Assembly: GCA_023634235.1 (NCBI GenBank)
Contig: JAMKCF010000016.1
Location: forward strand, 8,107,366-8,171,365
Length of the DNA stretch: 64,000 bases
Source of the DNA: Pisaster brevispinus
Lineage: Eukaryota; Echinodermata; Asteroidea; Forcipulatida; Asteriidae
Reading direction: 5' to 3'
In this document: positions 21,731 through 33,600 of the stretch, piece by piece
Numbering within the stretch: the stretch's first letter is position 1
Layout: every line of letters begins with the position of its first letter
Notes under the pieces: model-generated
What the model was told of the DNA's origin: nothing
Seen by the model: the letters and a program-made list of their open reading frames with translations, nothing else
The model's database searches: none
Made by a program: the position numbers and the translations under genes

Positions 21731-24605
21731 GTGAGTGACGACAAAAGTTTTGATTGTAAAGTCCGGATTGCGTTGCCGTTTATCTCAGTTTCAGATTCAC
21801 TGTGTTGCAGCTATAGTGTTATGTGAACAGCTTTACGGTCTCCGAGGTCAAATAAAAGTTTGTGATGCACCCATTTTCAAATAGATAGAGCTCTCAAGAA
21901 AGTCGGGGGAAAATTAACCAACCAATATAAATGTATGTTTCTCCCTTTTTCCCTTTTCTTTGCAAGAACATGAAATATTAACCTCCCTGCTACACTTCGG
22001 GTCCAATGGTCATGGAATGACCTACTTGTTATAGAAAATTATATATTTTTTAAGAACTCTACTTATTGTAAAACTGAATTTGACTCCCTTTGCCTCAATT
22101 ATACTTTTGTACGCTATTGACTTTCTTATAATTTGGAAGAAGGGCCATGAAACATATAGGTTAAAATGCCATCCCTCGGCGGCGGTCGTGGAGATTGGGA
22201 TGCAAGAGAAATTAAGACGCTCATTGAATGAGCATCTTTTATTACTACGCTGTGAACCACGATTTAAAAGCCCTTCCGACTAACAACGGGGCCGATTATG
22301 CAGCATTTTAACTTTCCTCTTCTAAAAACTGGGAATTCTAAAAAATGTTCTTTATTTTCGTTGTGAAGATTCTCCATACTGAATGTAAGCTCTTTGAGTC
22401 AGGAGAATTATCAAGAGAACCCACATTTTGTGATACAATTTTGCAATGTGTCACGTGGCCAATTCCTTTTCACCTTTGTAGGCTGACATAAAACATATTG
22501 GTTGTTTTTAGAAAAAATAATATTAAAATCACCAACAATACCGATAAAGATTAGAAACGGGGTTGGTTTGCTTTCATTACTTTATACCGTTTTTCCCCCT
22601 TCTAATTTACCTTAGCTCCAATTTTGCATGAACACAGCTGCAGCAAATTGCCGACAATACCAATATAACGTGGACGGACATTGGCGTATGTAAGTTACGG
22701 GCAAAATGACTCATGGTGCCTTAAGCTTACAAAACAGCCCCGAATGCATAAACTTCTGGCAGGTAAAAAAGTGCAAAGCTCCTAAAAAGAATTAAATAGA
22801 ACTAAGTTAAAATTTTTGATTGGTATTATACTGATGGAAGTGCAATCCATTTTGAGTATAGACAGAATTATTAACAAGACTTGATTGAATTTTTTGACAG
22901 ATAGTCCGGAAAAGTTCAAAGTAACTATTGTATACATGTAGAAGACATGGTTTAAGCACTAACGCTCTTTAATTGTGTACATAAAAACAAAATCAAATGA
23001 TAAATATAATTATAGGACGATGATGTGTTTTTATCCTTACCAATCCTGCATAAAATTCTTAACACCAGAAAAATGTAGAATTACTCTTTATTGAATATAG
23101 AGTTTACATCTGACAAGCTTTTGACAAAAGCCATAAACCACAATGAGGGCCCAATTTCATGGCTCTGCTTACCGTAAGCAAAGAATCGGCGCTTATGGAA
23201 GCAGGAAATTCTGCGCTTACGTCAAGCGTATTTCACTGGTTAGCAGGGAATGTTTGCTTGCAATGTGCGCGTGTGTACTCCACGTTTTTAGGCATTCTTC
23301 ACTTATTACAAATCTAGCGTAGAAATTAAGCGCGTGCGCAGCAAGCGGAGAAGGGCCGGACCGCAAACGCAGAATTCGGCGTTCAGCAGAGCCATGAAAG
23401 AGGGCCCTGGGGTCAATTTCACAAAGAGTTAAGATTGGTCTTAACTGTGTATCAATCTTAATTGCTAAGCAAAGTGTGATGTCACAATAGAAATCACTAC
23501 GGTGACACTGACAACTCATCTTATATGAATCTTAGTGCTTTGTGAAATCGAGCCCAGGTCTTTAAAAACAAACCATTTGAAAAATTGGGCCCAACGCAAT
23601 TGTGCGTTACTGTCGTTCCGTGTGTGTCTGTTGGTTTTGTTTTCAGGAAAAAACAATTATGGGCAATTGAAACAGACACAAATGTAATGGGGGAAATTAG
23701 GAAGAATGACTGGGGCATCCCTCTCCCCCAATAACACCCGAGTATAGATGCACCAATGGGGCGGACCATGTGTGCTTTTGTGTCCAGCGCGACGTTTTCA
23801 GAAATGAGATTCGGTTTTAGGAATGGGAGATTTTTGGCAAATATACTGTAAGAGAATACAAATAACGAAATAAGGGTTGCAATGTACAGTATGGCAAACA
23901 TTCGTCTGTTTGTTGACGCATTTTGCCCGCGCCCATCCTTTTGAAAGGGCCAGCATTTTATTGATTTTGCGTGGAGGTTTTTTTTTTAAATATAGTATAA
24001 TGCATCGTACCAAGAGAATTACGATATAAAGTGCGCTTCCTGCAGTGCTCAGGCACATCTACCTTTTTTCACCATACTGACACGGTCTGAATAAACTCAG
24101 ACAAAAGGCGAAAATGTCTCATCCCTGAAAAACCTCGAGACACAAGGGGATAATAACAGATAATAACAGATAATAATACTAATAGCCTACTGAGTTCGTA
24201 AGTAGCGCTTTACCACACCCGATGGGCCGTCTCAAAGTGCTCGTTACGGATACAGCCTGGATCAACTCAAAAGGGTTTTCCATCAATACCACTTATGCAA
24301 TATTGAGGACCATAAATACACTAATGATGCAACGGTTTAGCTTGATGATCATGACGATGTTGATGATGATGGGAGTTCGGATGTTGATGATGATGATGAT
24401 GAAATCTTATGAAGCGACGTGCCCATCATAGATGGGTATCATGGCGCATAATGTGGGAAATGTCCCACTTAAACCGAGCGGAAGGGCCGTTCGATGATAC
24501 TGCCTAATCACTTTAAGTCAATTCTCCAAAGTGAAATGACTAGGGAGTCAAATTCATTGATATCCTAGAATGGACCATTCCACATATCTAAGAGGGGGGG
24601 TCAGG

Positions 24606-24640
<35 letters not shown>

Positions 24641-27600
24641 ATTGTTGTTGTTGTTGCTGTTGTTTTTACAGGATTTTCAAGACAAACATTGTATGGCGTG
24701 GTAGTAAATAAGGGCAGTGCCATGCCTTTAAGAACTAATTGGAGAAATATATCAATTAATGGGAGCTAAAGGACTCAAATAATCTTAAATAATAGCTGGA
24801 AATGTAAATATTTTAAGTCACTTAAAAAAAACAACAACAAACAAACAAACAACAACAACAATAACAACAACAGCAACATTTTGGGAAACGCAAATATTTC
24901 TTATAAGAATATAAAATTGGCTTGTGTGGTATAAATGTTGACCCTTTCGCTCCTATGGATAAAGTCAGGGGATGCTCCCACGCTCCCAAAAGGTTAGCTA
25001 ATTAGGGAAATAAATCACTCACTGGGTGACTGATGAACTCAAATAATTCTAGACAATAACTGGGCATGTAAAGAAGTCACTTAGATGTAAACATTGTTGG
25101 GAAATGCACAGAAACAAATATTTTAAATTTACCTTAGATGGTGTGGTAGGCACTAATGGTCCTTTCAAGGATACGCGAATACATGAGGCCATTAACTCAA
25201 TGAAGGGTTTTAATCATCAAACTTTTTTATATTTTTTTATTTTTTATTTTTTAAAATAAAAAAAAACACAAACAATTTGTTGTCGTGTTTGTTTTCTGTT
25301 ATTTTCCCACACGTCAATTAACTCGACGTGCCTTTATGGCTTAATGAATAGTTGTTTTGAAATTCAATCAAATGAAATGGAATACTGATTCAATTATAGC
25401 CCCGATTGAAATTATATACTTCTGGAAACCATTTTGCAGAGGCAAGATATAAAAGATGAAAAAAGTAATAAAATAATTCAGACTCAACTGTCTCGATATG
25501 TGATTTTACAAATCGTTATTAAGTTTTGACCAGGATGCAATTTACATTAAGCTTGTCATCACATCAATCAAGAAACATTGTCTAACGTCCGACAGAATAT
25601 TTTTTTATCACGAAAAAAAAAGAGGGAAAAGAGAAAAAGAAAGAAAATCTATGGCAAGTATTCAATTATTTTAAAAGGAGCAATGAAACTATGACATATT
25701 CAAATTGGGTGTGTAAAAAACGTTCGTATGGTTTCAGAACCGTGACTTGTCTACATTTGATTGATCAGCACACAATCTATGATATCACGGGTATTGGTAA
25801 ACATTTGAAATTTGAAACTCTTTTTCAAAATTTTAAAAGAGACTCAAAGTTAAGACACGATTGCATTAATTATATTATTTTTTATTTATGTATTGATTTT
25901 TAATTCTTATGTTCTCTTTTGTTCTTGTCCGTCATTCGGTTTTGTATGAAATTGCTAACACAATAAACCGTTTGACTGGTTGATAAGCATCCATTTCACA
26001 AATGAAAAGTGTGACTAAACATATGAATTTAACAATATTGTTCATGTCAATAAAACAACAATCCAATACCGTTCATATTATTTACAGCTTTATTAACCCC
26101 GTTTTCATTTTGCGTTTCATTTGAATGGTTATTGGGTCAGATCTCAAAAGTACTTGAACCACTTCTGTCCGTCTCTTATACAGATGTCATTTAGTTCAGC
26201 GTCAGATGTACTGTCCTTTCGCAATCGATTTCCTTATTTCTTCCGGACCAATCCGGCGGAGTCCGGAGTAAACACGCCCCGGATTGCCATCGTCAAGGAG
26301 TTCGGCTGGGAGAGGGTGGCCATCATACACGACAACAGCGAAGTGTTTACAAGTGTGAGTTTAGTACCTATAGCAGTTATGGTTTTATTTATTTATAACA
26401 CATCCAACAGCACCATTAGCGCCATTTACAGGATGAACAGGAAACGAGAAGAAATGTTCAGTTTTAGATATTTGAGGAAAGACCCAAATGGGGGGAAAAC
26501 CCACTCCAGTCAGGTAAGGACTGAAATCCCAATCCACATACAAGGCTCCGGTTTGAAGTGTGATTCAAACCGGGGTCCATAAAGGTGAAAGGCGGGGAAA
26601 GAAACCACAGAGCTAACGTGGCCTTATTTCTGTATGGAAACTTCTATATTTAATACTGATCCTCCAGGAAGAAATATGTCCATTTGAAATACTGTCAAAT
26701 CTTCGCAGAGATTGGCCTCAACGGGTACCAAAAGCCCATGAACTATCGTCTTTTGTTTCTAGGAGAATTTTTGCAAAAAACCCCCCAAAAACAAACAAAA
26801 AATAAACTGGAGGCCATACGGACTTGCCTTTCGGTTACATTTTGCACAGATCCAAGGTTTTTATATCAGATTAATTTGAGCTGTTGTTGGGAGCGAAAAC
26901 ATTTCGCGTGCAGCAAATGTCGTAGTTGATCGCCCACACGATATCCTGATCAAAGTCTACTTCACGAAACCTTGGCTTTGTCTTCGGCTATGGCAAAGTC
27001 TCTGTCTACCCTTTTGACGCCCCGTACCGCAGGCGAAGCAGTGATTTCGAAAAGAGCCCAAAAAGTCACTTCATTCTAAATGGAAGACAGCACAAGAGAC
27101 CACACTCCGTCCACAATTTCATCCACTGCAAACATTGGTCGACAAACTATGACCATAACCTTCAATTATAGAAAAGTAGCCTACTGGTCGACACAATGTG
27201 GTCTTAACCAAAAGTTACAAAAGCAACTGTTTGCCGACAAACTGTGGCCATAAACATCATAAACAAAACCAACCGCTGGTCGACAAACTGTGGCCATAGC
27301 CACCGATAACAAAAGCAACCATTGGTCAAACTGTGGCAATAATCCTTAGTAAAAAAGGGACAATTGGTCGACTAACTCAGTTTTAATCATCAGTTAAAAA
27401 AAACATTGATCGAAAAAATGTGGCCATAATCATTAATTACAAAATCAACCATTGCTCGACATACTGCGGCCATAATAATCAATTACAAAAACGACCATTG
27501 GTCAACAAACTATGGCCACAACCATTGGTAAAAAGCCCCCAATGATCGATAAGCTCTGATTGGCATAACCATCAGTAACAAAAGCGCCCGTTTGTCGACA

Positions 27601-30600
27601 TACTGTGGTCATATACATAACTTACAAAAACGACCATTAGTTGACAAACTGTGGCTATAATCATCAGTTACAAAAGCAATTATTGGTCAACAAGCTGTGG
27701 GCATAATCATTAGTAACAAAGCCAATCGTTGGTCAACAAACTGTGTTCATGTTCATCGGTAAAACAAAAAGCAACTGAGCCCTGAACAAGTGCATGTTAA
27801 CTACAAATTCCCGATTTGAACCTATTTGAAACAGCTGTCACAGTATTGACAGGTGTTAAAATGCAATCATGCATAGCAGAAATTTCAATTACTGTCAGAA
27901 TGAAAATAACGTTGTATTGCGGGAAATTTCCAATCTCAAAAATTTTCATTTTCTTCAAGGTTAGGCCTACGGCGTTCAGAATTATGAGGGAAAATAAGGT
28001 GCGTACTTGCTCGGTAGCTCCCCACTCCCCTCAGTGTCCTGCAACATTCAAAAGGCACCAAATGATTTTCCTAAAGTTTTATCTTGCCCGTTTTTATTGC
28101 ATTGAATGGAATGTCGACAAATAAACAAACAGACAAACAAACAAACAAACACCCCAACACACAAACAAACACTCCAACAAACCAAAAACCAAAACAGATA
28201 CCTCAACAAACAAACCAACAGAAAACAAAACAAACAAAAACATAATGGTTAGGTTAGAATTGTGCAGTATATCCATATGCGTATCTTCTTTGAGACAATA
28301 GCCTATTAAGCATGTCCCAATGCGCATGACCGGCGCGCAAAGGATTGTGTGAAATCCAAGACCAAGCAACACGAGCAACCAATCATGGCGCGCTGGTTTT
28401 GAAGCAATACAATACACAACTACAAATCTGGAGTCGATTTTATAAAGAGCTAAGATTGATCTTAACTGTATCAATCTTAATTGCAAAGCAAAGTGTGATG
28501 TCGCAATGATACAAAACATTTTTGGTGCATGGGGGCATTTTTAATGTATGTAGAATAAACATGACATTCAAGTTTATGTCAGATTTTTCACTTTTCTTCC
28601 AGGCAACTAATAAGTTTTTGGAAGATCTCGCAACAAACAACATTACTTTGGTGGCCAAGGAGTCTTTCACAGCAGGTGAAAAACCTACAGTTCAACTTCA
28701 GAGCATGAAGGTAGGAAAATGTCCTCTCCAAGAGAATTGATTGCCATTTAAGACCAACTGACACTGTAAGCAATCTCTTTTCATGTAATCACATGAGGTG
28801 CAGGTGTAAAAAATGTCCAGCTCTGGATTTAGAAGATGAAGAATGTTGGGTGATGACCAATTGGGTGCGAGTAATCATGTACGACTTTACATTGGCTTGC
28901 GGGTGACCTGGCCGTCAAAACAACTCGGTCAACACTAACCGCATTAACATTGCTAGGTCGCTGCGTCATACGTGGGCGTATCTGCTGCACACACTGTAGA
29001 CCATAGATATAGAATATAACACCTAGATCGATCGCACGTGCGCGCGCTCCACTGCCTGTGTAGAAAAACATTTGGTTCGCCATGGACGAAATGTCACGTG
29101 CTTGAGGCGACGCGCAGATATTGACAATGCCAATTTCATGTTATAGAACTTATGCACATGATGTCATATCAGTAGGGCGCCCTAGAGGCCAAAAGCGGCC
29201 GTTCAATGGCCAAACCTGTGCGCCGCGCGTAAAAATCTGCGCGTTGCCTCAAGCACGTGACTAATGTCAGCCCCCAGGCTGAACCAGCGTAATGTACGCG
29301 CGGCCGATCTAGGTATTATATTCTATATCTATGCTGTAGATTCGCTCGGCCCCAGCGGCCTATCCAGGACCGCATGGGATGGGCTAATCAGCTTGCATAG
29401 ATTCTTGTTCAGGAAGTACGTCATGCGTGCAGTGCTTGCAGTGTGAGTGTGATGCATGATGGGACTGAGCATTAACCAATGAGCGTGCTTGATACGTTTG
29501 CCCATCCCAGCGCCTTTGGTTTTAAGGCAAGGCGCTGGGGACGAGCGAATGCTGTAGACACCTTGCATAATGCGAAACGCTGCAGGTACGCTGAGGTCAC
29601 GCGGACGTTTTTACGCACGTACCCCCCCCCCCCCAAAAAAAAAACCCAGCTATCGTCCAATGATCTGCCTCCTTTTGGCCTCAGTGGGGGCGATTTTTGA
29701 GAGTGTGACGTCATATGCAAGGGGTCTATAAGTTTCTGACTTCTGGTTTACGATAGAAGCTTCCCATGATGTAAATTGCACATCGCTCGTGCAAACTAAG
29801 GGCCATGTCACACGAGGCAATTTACAGGCAACCAGTTCCAGGCAATCTCCATGAAGAAACGGCATTCACAATTCAATGTTCATATATTTTTCTTGGGATC
29901 ATAAGACATTGTTTGAAAAATTACTCCTGTGCTACCAAAGTGGTCCTGTACCATGCACTACAGTTGGTTGCCTCCAAGTTGCCTGTAAAAGTTGCCTCGT
30001 GTGACAAGGCCCTTACACCAGGGGCCGATTTCGTGAAATAGTTAAATAGCTCTCAACTGTGTATCAATCTTAATTTTTAATGTGTGTTGGCATAACACAA
30101 ACCACAAATGGCAACTCATCTTATGCTGAATCTTACTGTTTTGTGAAGTCGAGCTCTGGTTGACAAAATGAGGGACGCAACGAGTGACGCAAACGCGTGT
30201 TCGCGTCTAACTAGCCCACAGTGTTATTAACCGTATTTAGATATTATGGCGAACACCATTGATGGAGTGCACCGTTTGGTTTGGGTTTTTACCCAAATCA
30301 ACAGATTTACCCAAATCAAACAGTGCAATTATAAGGTGTCCACCATATCTCAAAATGGCTAGTGTACGCAAGGGTGGATGTAATTAGCATATTTCAAGGA
30401 CTATGGTGAGGTTGATATCAAATCATTCACGGCTTATGGGGCAAACTGAGACAGCATGCTACGTCTTCTTGTGGTACACTAACACGGTCTGCCATTTTGT
30501 GGAGTCAAAAATTTGGTTCTACAAAAAGGCGGCCCGTGTAAGTTAACGAAGTAAAAGGAAAACCACACAACTTCGAGGCATGTAATTGTGCGGATCATTA

Positions 30601-33600
30601 TATTCTACTTTTAAAACATCTTTCCAACCATATTCGTTTCATAATGTCCCTTTGAAGAATGCAACAAATGACCCAGTGCATGTTAATAATGCCTACAAGC
30701 AATTGAGCGTCAAGTGCAAATGGCCATTATTGCTATGATGATGAATTTTCAACAAGGAGTAGCCTACCTTTTTGTTTAAAAGCTATTGATTGTTGCATAT
30801 CAAAAGCTGTTTACTTATAAATTTTAATCTTAGGCATCTATGGGAACTGTCTGAGTGGTTGTCGTTGAAATTACGGGCCTTAAAATTTACTTATTTCCCC
30901 TGAAAGCCAATTGTTTTGTTGTACTTTTGTCTACGGTCGTCCTGTATTGAATGGCAAATAAATACCCATACATTTCCTATGATTATAATCCATATAAAGT
31001 GCATGTGGCGCGTTTTAATGGATATAAGTAAATATAGCATTATAAAAACATCGGTTGTGCTGACAGTCGGCTTTGGCATTGTATAACACGAAGCACTCTA
31101 TAAAGTCACATAGTTGCAAACTGTTGTAAACGGCGTCCAAAAGTCAAAGTCGCTAAACAATTGAGTAGATTTTAACTTAATTTGATTTTAAAGGCAGGGT
31201 ATACTCTTGGTAATTGTCAAAGACCATTATTCTCACTTTGTGTATAACAACGTGTTTATAAAATAACAAACCTTTGAAGATTTGGGCTCAATTAATGGTC
31301 ATCGAAGTTGCAAGAATAATTAAAGAAAATCACCCTTGAATAGGAAAAAAAATTCGTTTAGATGCCTAAAAAAGGCTTCATGTCTCAAGCCTTTCTAAGA
31401 TTCAAATTTTTGGGTGAAAAATTACTTCTGTCTATAAAACTACAAAACTTTAATTGAGTCGTTCATAACAATGTTTCATCATTTTCAACAGCTCTCCAGC
31501 ACTTGTAGCCAAGTAATTATTGATGGTCATTAACTTTTTGAGTATTAACCAAAGGTACCCATCAACCAAACAATCGTGCTACAATTTGCTCTTACATACA
31601 GTAATGAGCAAACCCTGGGGTCGATTTCACAAAGATAGTCCTAACTTAGGACTAGTCCTAGGAGTTATTAAAAACTTAAGGCTAGTCCTAAGTTAGGATG
31701 AGCAACTCGTCCTAACTCGAGATAAGACTAGTCTTAACTCTTTGTGAAATCCACCCCAGTGGTCGATTTAACCGCTGCAATGCAATTATTTTCTACTGTT
31801 TCTATCACACAGGATAAAGATGCACGCATCATCATAGCCAGCGCACAGGAAGAAGGCTACCAACAAATGTTTTGTGAGGTAACACTTTGTTTTCAACTCT
31901 TTCTGACAATTATCAAAAGTTCTGATGGTTACTAAGTTTTTGTTCGAATTTGAATCTATAGTCGTTTTAGATAAGAGACAATCTGAAGTGGACCACATGA
32001 ACAGTTCCATTACTATTATGATGTTTCACTACAGTTTTATTACTATATTTGTTGTTATTAATTGGTTGACCCGCGGGGACAGGCCCACCCGCGGGGTGGT
32101 GGTTGGGACAGTTAAATTACAATGTTAATTTGAAGGATGTATTTTGACACACACACAACACACAAGCGTGTAACAGCCTGCAATCGTGGACCTCCTATTG
32201 TCCCTCTTTTGTTTATACACTAACTTTTTAAAACAGCTCCCATTGGTTTTGTACACGATTTCCAACCGTGGACCTTTCCCGAACCGTGGACCTATTGTCC
32301 TCTTTTGTTATAGGTCCCCGGTTTGAATGTGGTTACCTACTCACACACACACACAGCCGTACGGATCCGGTTTGTAGGGTACTGCTATTTTGTTGTTCTA
32401 TTATTCCCTTTTCTAAAGAATTCTCTCGTGGGGCCCAATTGTTCCTATTGAAATTACCTTGTGGGGTCCATTGTTCCATTGTTGTCAGGACCCCACAAAT
32501 GCCCTTCCGTGTGTCCACACATTCTCAAAAATGCATCCTTGTGGAGCATTCTTTCGTTCTTTACTTTGGCCCTGCACTTAACAGTTTCCCGTAGACTCTG
32601 TACACAAATTTCCTTGTGGAGCACCACGGTCTTTAGAATTTCTACGTGGAGTATTAAGGTACAGAAAGTGAGAGCACCCTCACACACACTGTGTACCAGA
32701 ATGTAACACCGACCGAACGCCACGTTCGTATTCGTTATCAACTTAAACGGCGAGACATGTTTGCAAACTTTTCTTTCATTTCAAAGACGTCAACAAACTT
32801 TCTTCGTTAAAAAAACCCAACAATAACGCATTACAGCAATTAAGGGGTGCCCGATTACAGAAGATGTACTTTTTAGGCGAGTCGTACTTTTTTTCATAAA
32901 AAGGGGGATTTAAAAGAACAAAAACTAAGCATTTTCTGACTGCTGATTGACAGAAGAAATCAATGGCAGAAATCAATGGTATTAAAGCTGCGATGATATC
33001 CAATCAAAGCCACAACAATGCAATTTATTTTTGTTTCCATTTAACCGATTGGAACTCCCGCAATGATTTGTCTTCATCCCAACACAAGGAGCAAGTAATC
33101 CTCTCAAAACAACTTAAAATCTATTATTTTCCCGTCTTTTGTCGAATCAATAAACAAACTTCTACACAAAGCACTGTAAAACCCCTTTAAACCACACCAG
33201 GCTATATTCCAGTGTTTGAAGACAGTCCTTCGAATCTTCAAGCTTTCTGTTCCACTTCATCAAAATGTAAACAACTAAATTCAATCAGTTATTTTAATAT
33301 TTTAAGAATTTATCACATAAACCAGTTCGACAAAACGTAAGCTATGATTACAATACATGGACCATGTAAATTGGACTTCATGCAGGCATGATTTGTACGC
33401 AGCCCAACGGAAGAACGCATTTAATCTTATATTTTATGGAGATTGCATTGTTTGATTTTAATTATTATGCTCACTATAAACAATTTGGTTTACATCAGGC
33501 TGCCTGAAGCACAACATTTTTTTTTGCGCTTCAGGTAGCCTGACAGTTAAAACCAAATTGAAGCACACAAAAAATGCACTGAGAAATTGGTTTTGGGTCT

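Larger units (their letters stand above)
21731..26183 (+). other. Receptor intron 1
   Basis: Noncoding, 4.45 kb, GT-AG. It holds two adjoining MITEs (23147-23556), a fossil repeat near 24155-24245 (ATAATA run then TAGCGCTTTACCACACC), GAT-, GTT- and AAC-microsatellites, an imperfect 265-bp direct repeat (24690-25190) and AT-rich sequence. No exon-like frame was found. Confidence 0.7.
26355..28602 (+). other. Receptor intron 2
   Basis: Noncoding, 2.25 kb, GT-AG. It contains a 48-bp minisatellite (27130-27765), an AAAC-type simple repeat (28115-28240) and a truncated MITE (28430-28512). The 153-residue frame beginning upstream in exon 2 simply reads through the donor into this intron. Confidence 0.7.
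28711..31812 (+). other. Receptor intron 3, MITE-rich
   Basis: Noncoding, 3.1 kb, GT-AG. It carries a 345-bp foldback element (28994-29339), two fragments of the CRE-bearing MITE (29140-29250, 29645-29731), further MITEs (29808-30012, 30020-30160, 30246-30358), a possible repeat at 31195-31570 and a palindromic MITE just before exon 4. Confidence 0.7.

Noticed and set aside
22637..22692. Possible small exon with CTGCAG acceptor and GTATGTAAGTT donor
   Set aside because: Would encode QIADNTNITWTDIG but does not fit between receptor exons 1 and 2, which join directly in phase and homology.
23217..24058. Three minus-strand frames of 86-126 codons
   Set aside because: Mostly inside two MITEs and their flanks; no protein signature.
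26121..26582. 153-codon frame read as one protein
   Set aside because: Only 26184-26354 is exon; the rest is read-through into flanking intron, as the donor GTGAGT and family alignment show.
28094..28519. 141-codon minus-strand frame
   Set aside because: Runs through an AAAC simple repeat and a MITE fragment.
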